Origin: Chrysochromulina parva
Lineage: Eukaryota; Haptophyta; Prymnesiales; Chrysochromulinaceae
Direction of reading: 5' to 3'
Length of the DNA stretch: 21,798 nucleotides
Assembly (NCBI GenBank): GCA_002887195.1
Contig: PJAB01000702.1
Location: 1 to 21,798, forward strand
The notes under the pieces are model-generated. The model was not told the origin of the DNA and did no database searches. It was given only the letters and a program-made list of their open reading frames with translations. Of this stretch, positions 17,105-21,798 are shown one piece after another. Every line of letters begins with the position of its first letter. Positions within the stretch are counted from its first letter, which is position 1. A program made the position numbers and the translations under genes.

Positions 17105-17920
17105 ATGGGTAGGTTATGCATCGAAATAGGTTGGCGCCGTGAATGTAATCTCGTTCACACGACGAGGAGCGCCCGGTTCATGTTGTTAGGTCGCGGCCCT
17201 TTCGTCAGGCGGCTCGGCTCGTGGGCCAGGCGCTTCGAGTCTGCACGCGGTGCTGCGCTGGCTGAGCGACTGGCCCTCGCAACCGAGCTCACTTCCAAGA
17301 AGGCATGGAAGCTGGACACAGATGAGGCAGAGGCGCGCGCCATGGAGTCAGAGGCAGCAGCGCCGTCTGGCAGCCAATTCACATTCGTGCTATCAGTCGA
17401 AAACACGGCGGTCGCCATCATGCGAGCTGCACTCATGCCCACCGGTCAGAACACGGGCGCCAAGCATTATGGTCTGCTCATTGGCTCTCAGTGTGATCCT
17501 GCGCTCTCGCTCACCAGCGTTGGTGAGCCTCTGATTCGCGCGGCAACTGCACAGCTGAAGCAGCGTGGAGCAGAACGAGTGCTTGCAATCGCACCGCTGC
17601 CTGGCTTATGTGAATGGGTTGTCAAGACGGAGGGCTGGAAGACTCTCGATCGCAGCGCGCCGGGCTTCACCGCCGACCAGATCGGCGCGGTGGAGTCGGT
17701 CGCACGAGGCACTCCACGTGAGAGCCATGTGCTGGGCGTCGGCACTTTCAAAGCGGCGAGACCTGGGTTTGAACGCCTGGCGCTCGCATACGCCCACGAA
17801 ATTTTGAGTGATGCGGACTCGGAGGCTGCGATGTTCGCAACACACGGCGCCAAAGTTGTCGGCATCAACTGTGCGCTCGCGCCCGGCCTCTCCCTGATAC
17901 CAAAACCATATGCGCGTTGA
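17105..17920 (+). CDS. Malonyl-CoA decarboxylase-like protein (C-terminal GNAT-fold domain only)
   Basis: A 271-aa protein. Residues about 110-185 follow the C-terminal catalytic domain of malonyl-CoA decarboxylase: HYGLLIGSQ for the FYSIS strand, SVGEPLIRAATAQLK for the LG-LIK helix, and VLAIAPLPGLCEWV for the conserved TLSPIPGF-x-x-WL. The end (FERLALAYAHEIL, SEAAMFATHGAKVVGIN) follows the helix and VAxFHxxNGA segment. Known enzymes release CO2 from malonyl-CoA to give acetyl-CoA and are about 450 aa with an N-terminal helical domain, which is mostly absent here. The catalytic Ser of SPIPG is Ala, and the FH-x-x-NGA His is displaced, so normal activity is doubtful. Met26 (base 17180) begins an Arg-rich stretch that could be a mitochondrial presequence and is an equally good start. 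The family call is moderate. Confidence 0.6.
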   Translation: MGRLCIEIGWRRECNLVHTTRSARFMLLGRGPFVRRLGSWARRFESARGAALAERLALATELTSKKAWKLDTDEAEARAMESEAAAPSGSQFTFVLSVENTAVAIMRAALMPTGQNTGAKHYGLLIGSQCDPALSLTSVGEPLIRAATAQLKQRGAERVLAIAPLPGLCEWVVKTEGWKTLDRSAPGFTADQIGAVESVARGTPRESHVLGVGTFKAARPGFERLALAYAHEILSDADSEAAMFATHGAKVVGINCALAPGLSLIPKPYAR

Positions 17921-18218
17921 ACCTTTCTGCTGCGGCGTGTCGTGTGCGCGCAGGGATGCACAACCCGGACCCGGAGGCGTTGCGCGACTGTGCAGGCTGC
18001 ACAGTGTCTTTGCGCTTCTGAGGCCTCAGTGCACATCGTCATCGTTGTGTTGGGTGCGTTCACGCAACGGTGCATAAATCCTTTCACAGCTCAAGGTCGT
18101 CGATTTCTCGTTTTCTTCTCGTCCATTCACGCCAAAGAAATTCGTCAGTTCATCACGAGACGTCCTGTGCGAGAGTCGCGAGAGAGCGCGCAGCGCGGTC
18201 GGACGAGGCAGCCTCCGC
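17921..18218. promoter_or_regulatory. Spacer upstream of the TPS-TPP gene
   Basis: About 300 bases between two genes in the same direction. It should hold the 3' end of the decarboxylase-like transcript and the promoter and leader of the TPS-TPP gene. A somewhat A/T-richer stretch (about 18068-18150) is present, but no defined promoter element is recognised. Confidence 0.35.
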
Positions 18219-21200
18219 ATGGCATCGGTCTCGAGCGAGTCGCAATTTTCTCTGTGTGTCTTCGAGGTGACCGTGGGCCCATCGGTGCACGCCGACGGCC
18301 ACTCGGTGCACGTCGTCGGCGACCATCCGGCGCTCGGCTGCTGGGACTCTGCCTGCGGCGTGCCTCTGCACGCAACGGCGGCCGGCGGCTGGCAGCTCCG
18401 CGTGTCGGCGCCGGTCTCGATTCCCTCTGGCGTCGCGCTGCAGTACAAGTACATTGTGATCGCCAACGGCCAGCTGCAGCGCTGGGAGGCCATCCAGGGC
18501 AACCGCGTACTCGTGCCCGACCGTGCGGACGTCGTCGCACGGGATGAGCTCGACCGCTACGTGGCGTTGCCGCTTCCTAGGCTCGAGCCGCCGCTGCCGC
18601 CCCTGCCGCCCACGGGCGCCTCTCTTGCTGAGGCCTCGCTCGCCCCCGAGGACCACGGCGGGAGCACCGTGCTGATCGTCACATACATCCTGCCTCTGGT
18701 GATCCGCAAGGATGAGGGCGAGGCTGGCGGCTGGACGATCGCGTGGAATCAGGATGCGATCACGGCCAAGAAGCGGCCGCTGGAGCCCCACGCGCGCGTC
18801 CAGCGGATCGGCTGCCCCGGCCTCGCCGTCGCCGAGGAGGACCGCGCCTCGCTCACGGCTGCGCTGTCCGCATACGGTTGCGTGCCCATCTTCCTCGACG
18901 CGGAGCTCGACCATTCCTTCTACTTTGGCTTCTGCCGCTCGTACCTGTGGCCCACGTTCCACAACGTGATCAAGGCGCGCGGCTTCAACGACAAGGTGTG
19001 GCGCGCCTACTGCGCCGCCAACCGGCGCTTCGCGGATAAGGTGATCGAGGTGTACGATTCGGGAGATCTCGTCTGGGTGCATGACTACCACCTGCTGCTG
19101 CTCCCGTCGTACATCCTACGCAAGCTGCGCACCGCGCGCGTCGGGCTCTTCCTCCACACCCCTTTCCCCTCGTCCGAGATCTTCCGCACGATCCCGGTGC
19201 GTGAAGAGCTCATCCGCGGCATGCTGAACGCCGACTTGATCGGCTTCCACATCTTCGAGTACGCGCGCCACTTCCTCACCTGCTGCAAGCGGATGCTCGG
19301 GCTTGAGTACGAGTTCCATCCAGGTGGCTTCATTGCCGTGCGTGACTACAAGCGCGACGTCAAGATCAGCGTCAGTCACGTGGGCATCGAGCCAGAGCTC
19401 TGCCGCGTCGAGCAGGCCGCGGGCGAAGCCTTCACGGCGCTCGCCGGTGGCGCGGCGCCCCCGATGCCGTGGGCATGCGCGGGCTTCGTCTCGGTGAGCA
19501 GCGGCGTGTCTCTCTCGTCGCCGGTGGTCGCGAATGAGGAGGCTCGCAAGCTCGCCTCCAACTTGGTGGAGCTGCGCCAGCTGCAGGCGGCGGGTAAGAC
19601 GGTGATGCTCGGGATCGACGAGATGGAGCGCCTCAAGGGGATCCCCCTCAAGCTCATCGCCTTCGAGCAGCTGCTCAAGACGGTGCCCGAGCTCGCGGAC
19701 AAGGTCGCCCTCGTACAGGTGGGCGTGCGCGCGCGCAACTTCACGCCCGCGGTGCAGGCGGACTTCGACGAGCTGCGCGGGGAGGTGCTCGAGATCCTCG
19801 GACGCATCGAGAGCGCCTTCCCGGGCGCCGTTCGTTTCGTCGAGGTGCCCACGATGGCGCTCGCCCAGCGCATGCAGCTCTGGGCACTCGCCGATGTCGC
19901 CGTGTTCACACCCGTGCGCGAAGGCTTCAACTCCTTCCCCCTCGAGGCTGTCTACGCGCGCCGAGAGGGGACGCCCGGCGTGGTCCTCCTCTCCGAGTTT
20001 TGCTCGACCGCCTGTGTGCTCAACGGCGCGCTGCGCATCAACCCCTGGAACACAGAAGAGGTCACCCACGCGATGGAGTGCGCGTGCTCGATGCGCGCCT
20101 CGGAGCGCCTCGCGCGACACGAGCGGGACATGCAATTCATCGTACAGACCACCGCTTCGGCGTGGGCGGAGCGCTTTGCCAACGACCTACAGACGACCAG
20201 TAAGAAGCCCGACGAGCCCTGGACCCCGATCGGATTTGGTCTCGCGGGCTTCCGACGCGTCGGCTGGGGCGAGGGATTCCGCGCGCTCGACACGACGGAG
20301 GTGCTCGCCGCGTACCGGCGAGCGCGTCGTCGTGCCATCTTCCTCGATTGGGGAGGCACCCTCGTCGCCATCGACAATGGTCAGCTCTCGTCGCTCATCT
20401 CGTACTACCACGCGGACCTGCCGCCGGCCGTACACCATTGCCTCGAGGAGCTCGCCGCCGACCCATCCAACCTCCTGATGGTGCTCTCGGGCCGAGAGCG
20501 ATCGCGCGTCGAGGAGGTGTTCAAGGGCATCGGTGGCGCGTCCCTCGCAGCCGAGCACGGCTTCCACTTCCGCCTCGGCTCCTTCCCCGGGGTGCGCAAG
20601 GTGGGCGAGGGCGCTTGGCAGCAACTGTTCGAGGACTTCGACCTGAGTTGGAAGGAGACGGTCAGGGCCATCTTTGAGGCTTACAAGACGCGCACCAACG
20701 GCGTCGTCATTCAGGATAAGGGCTCGGCCCTCGTGTGGAAGTACGACGAGGTGGACCCCGAGTTTGCCTCGATGCAGCTCAAGGAGCTGCTTCAGCATCT
20801 GCATACCACCCTGCAGCACGCGCCTGTGGAGGTGACGATGGGCAAGGGCTATCTCGAGGTACGCGCCAAGGGCATGAACAAGGGTGTGATCGTCGACCAC
20901 ATCATCTCTCTCCTCTACTCCAATTGCGGCGGGGTCGACTTCGTCCTTTGCATTGGCGATGACACTGCGGACGAGTCGATGTTCTCAGCGCTTCAGAGTC
21001 GTTTTGGGAGCAGCTCGCAGGGCGGCGGCCCCTCCGTCTTTACCACCGTCGTCGGGCGTAAACCATCAGCAGCCAATTACTACCTCAACGATTCCGACGA
21101 GGTACTTGAGCTCTGCCAATCGCTCCGGCTGCACTCGACGCGTGCCAACCGTAATCGGTCCATGGGCGACCTGCAGCGGCTCCATTCGGATCGTTCGTGG

Positions 21201-21368
21201 ACCGTGGGCAAGCCGAGAGGCGCTAGCGGCGGGGGCGCCGGCGCCGGCGGGGGCGGGGGCGCCGGCGCAATGGGCGCGCAACGCGGCGGTACCCTCGACT
21301 GGAGTCGGATGCAGCAACCCTCCGGATACTACTCCCCTTCTAAACCCCTGCCGAAGGTCGGACCATAG
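18219..21368 (+). CDS. CBM20 - trehalose-6-phosphate synthase - trehalose-phosphatase fusion, class II-like
   Basis: A 1049-aa protein. Residues 10-114 are a CBM20 starch-binding domain: VVGDHPALGCWD (32-43), Trp58, KYIV (77-80), Trp89 and GNR (94-96). A Pro-rich linker leads to a GT20 domain (about 150-690) with GGW (170-172), WVHDYHLLLLP (Asp289), FLHTPFPSSEIFR (311-323), DLIGFH and VREGFNSFPLEAV (567-579). A HAD phosphatase domain (about 705-965) has SGR (757-759), Lys in VRAKGMNKG (884/888) and GDDTADESMF (913-922). The pathway makes trehalose-6-phosphate from UDP-glucose and glucose-6-phosphate and dephosphorylates it. Several active-site residues differ: the N-terminal NRLP is YILP, GWPG is GCPG, DRxDxxKG is DEMERLKG, and HAD motif I is D710-W-G-G-T, lacking the second Asp. 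This resembles regulatory plant class II proteins. The tail is Gly-rich. Confidence 0.92.
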   Translation: MASVSSESQFSLCVFEVTVGPSVHADGHSVHVVGDHPALGCWDSACGVPLHATAAGGWQLRVSAPVSIPSGVALQYKYIVIANGQLQRWEAIQGNRVLVPDRADVVARDELDRYVALPLPRLEPPLPPLPPTGASLAEASLAPEDHGGSTVLIVTYILPLVIRKDEGEAGGWTIAWNQDAITAKKRPLEPHARVQRIGCPGLAVAEEDRASLTAALSAYGCVPIFLDAELDHSFYFGFCRSYLWPTFHNVIKARGFNDKVWRAYCAANRRFADKVIEVYDSGDLVWVHDYHLLLLPSYILRKLRTARVGLFLHTPFPSSEIFRTIPVREELIRGMLNADLIGFHIFEYARHFLTCCKRMLGLEYEFHPGGFIAVRDYKRDVKISVSHVGIEPELCRVEQAAGEAFTALAGGAAPPMPWACAGFVSVSSGVSLSSPVVANEEARKLASNLVELRQLQAAGKTVMLGIDEMERLKGIPLKLIAFEQLLKTVPELADKVALVQVGVRARNFTPAVQADFDELRGEVLEILGRIESAFPGAVRFVEVPTMALAQRMQLWALADVAVFTPVREGFNSFPLEAVYARREGTPGVVLLSEFCSTACVLNGALRINPWNTEEVTHAMECACSMRASERLARHERDMQFIVQTTASAWAERFANDLQTTSKKPDEPWTPIGFGLAGFRRVGWGEGFRALDTTEVLAAYRRARRRAIFLDWGGTLVAIDNGQLSSLISYYHADLPPAVHHCLEELAADPSNLLMVLSGRERSRVEEVFKGIGGASLAAEHGFHFRLGSFPGVRKVGEGAWQQLFEDFDLSWKETVRAIFEAYKTRTNGVVIQDKGSALVWKYDEVDPEFASMQLKELLQHLHTTLQHAPVEVTMGKGYLEVRAKGMNKGVIVDHIISLLYSNCGGVDFVLCIGDDTADESMFSALQSRFGSSSQGGGPSVFTTVVGRKPSAANYYLNDSDEVLELCQSLRLHSTRANRNRSMGDLQRLHSDRSWTVGKPRGASGGGAGAGGGGGAGAMGAQRGGTLDWSRMQQPSGYYSPSKPLPKVGP

Positions 21369-21678
21369 CATGGCTGAGTGCATGTGGAGAGATCATTCTC
21401 GTACGAGAACAACTGCAGAGAGAGTGACTGAGATGGAGAGTGTAGCAACGTTATCAGCTGTGTGTGGCCCGCGCCCCGGGTGTCTGCGAGTGTCTGTCTG
21501 CATGGGGTTAGCGCTTAATACGAAGAGGCCACCCGACGGTGGTGATTGTTGATCAGATGAATGAGCTCGGGCCTCGGCCCGGGGGAACATGGAACGCTAA
21601 CACGCCAGGCGCGACGAACCGAAAAAATTGTCGGATGCATGCAAGTAGTGAAACAGCTTCGAAAACGAAATCGTGCAA
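21369..21678. other. Spacer after the TPS-TPP gene
   Basis: Presumed 3' untranslated region and the promoter of whatever follows. It holds a perfect 14-bp palindrome TTCTCGTACGAGAA (21396-21409), 28 bases after the stop, and a G/C-rich inverted stretch near 21566-21580. Nothing else is recognised. Confidence 0.45.
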
Positions 21679-21798
21679 ATGCGTGCATCGCTTTGGCGTG
21701 GGGTCGACACGACCGTCGCGGAACCCGAGAAGGAGAAGGCGGCGGCGCTGGCGACGAGCAAGAGGGCCGACATTCTTCGCGGGAACGGCGATTTGCAG
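21679..21798 (+). CDS. Possible start of a further gene, cut by the window edge
   Basis: From ATG 21679 the frame is open to the last base (40 codons): a short leader (MRASLWRGVDTT) followed by a Lys/Glu/Ala-rich helix-like stretch. GC content rises again to coding levels here after an A/T-richer spacer, which fits a gene start. There is no domain and chance openness over 120 bases is quite possible, so this is tentative. Confidence 0.3.
   Translation, partial: MRASLWRGVDTTVAEPEKEKAAALATSKRADILRGNGDLQ

Noticed and set aside
19116..20135. Antisense frame of 339 codons inside the TPS-TPP gene
   Set aside because: Shadow of a strongly conserved GT20 domain; His/Arg/Leu-rich and without motifs.

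Overview
The window looks like nuclear DNA of a unicellular eukaryotic alga, most likely with a secondary (red-type) plastid such as a haptophyte; the species cannot be fixed from sequence alone. Signs: strongly GC-rich, Ala/Arg/Gly-rich coding sequence; monocistronic genes on both strands with 0.2-1.1 kb spacers full of micro- and minisatellites; no bacterial operons or ribosome-binding sites; a malonyl-CoA:ACP transacylase with a signal-plus-transit-like leader; a secreted Pro-rich protein with LNR-like modules; a CBM20-TPS-TPP fusion; and one recognisable 110-bp GT-AG intron.

Layout, left to right. 1-305: C-terminal end of S-adenosylhomocysteine hydrolase (+). 306-1412: gene-poor, with short repeats. 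1413-3437: modular membrane-anchored surface protein (+) with two LNR-like modules, His-Pro and Pro-rich linkers, a DGWHG domain, a SEA-like stretch and one membrane helix. 3646-4962: serine hydrolase of the class C beta-lactamase superfamily (+). 5463-6524: plastid-type malonyl-CoA:ACP transacylase (-), divergent from 6771-11378: a 1535-aa coiled-coil protein (+). 11379-11773: spacer with an ACTTG/CTTG microsatellite. 11774-14700: a spliced gene (+) encoding two tandem sphingosine-phosphate-lyase-like PLP folds; the first has Gly where the PLP lysine belongs, the second keeps it, and the C-terminus is hydrophobic. 14701-15656: spacer with a ten-copy 14-bp minisatellite. 15657-16910: probable glycosyltransferase-like protein (-). 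17105-17920: malonyl-CoA-decarboxylase-like protein (+). 18219-21368: starch-binding trehalose-phosphate synthase/phosphatase-like protein (+). 21679-21798: a possible gene start running off the window.

The genes do not form an operon. Two touch malonyl-CoA (transacylase and decarboxylase-like) and one links alpha-glucan binding to trehalose-phosphate metabolism. A recurring theme is enzyme-fold proteins with altered catalytic residues: the first PLP domain, the decarboxylase-like protein, and both halves of the TPS-TPP protein. The strongest candidate for something undescribed is the dead-plus-live tandem PLP protein. All family calls come from motif recognition by eye, with no database search.
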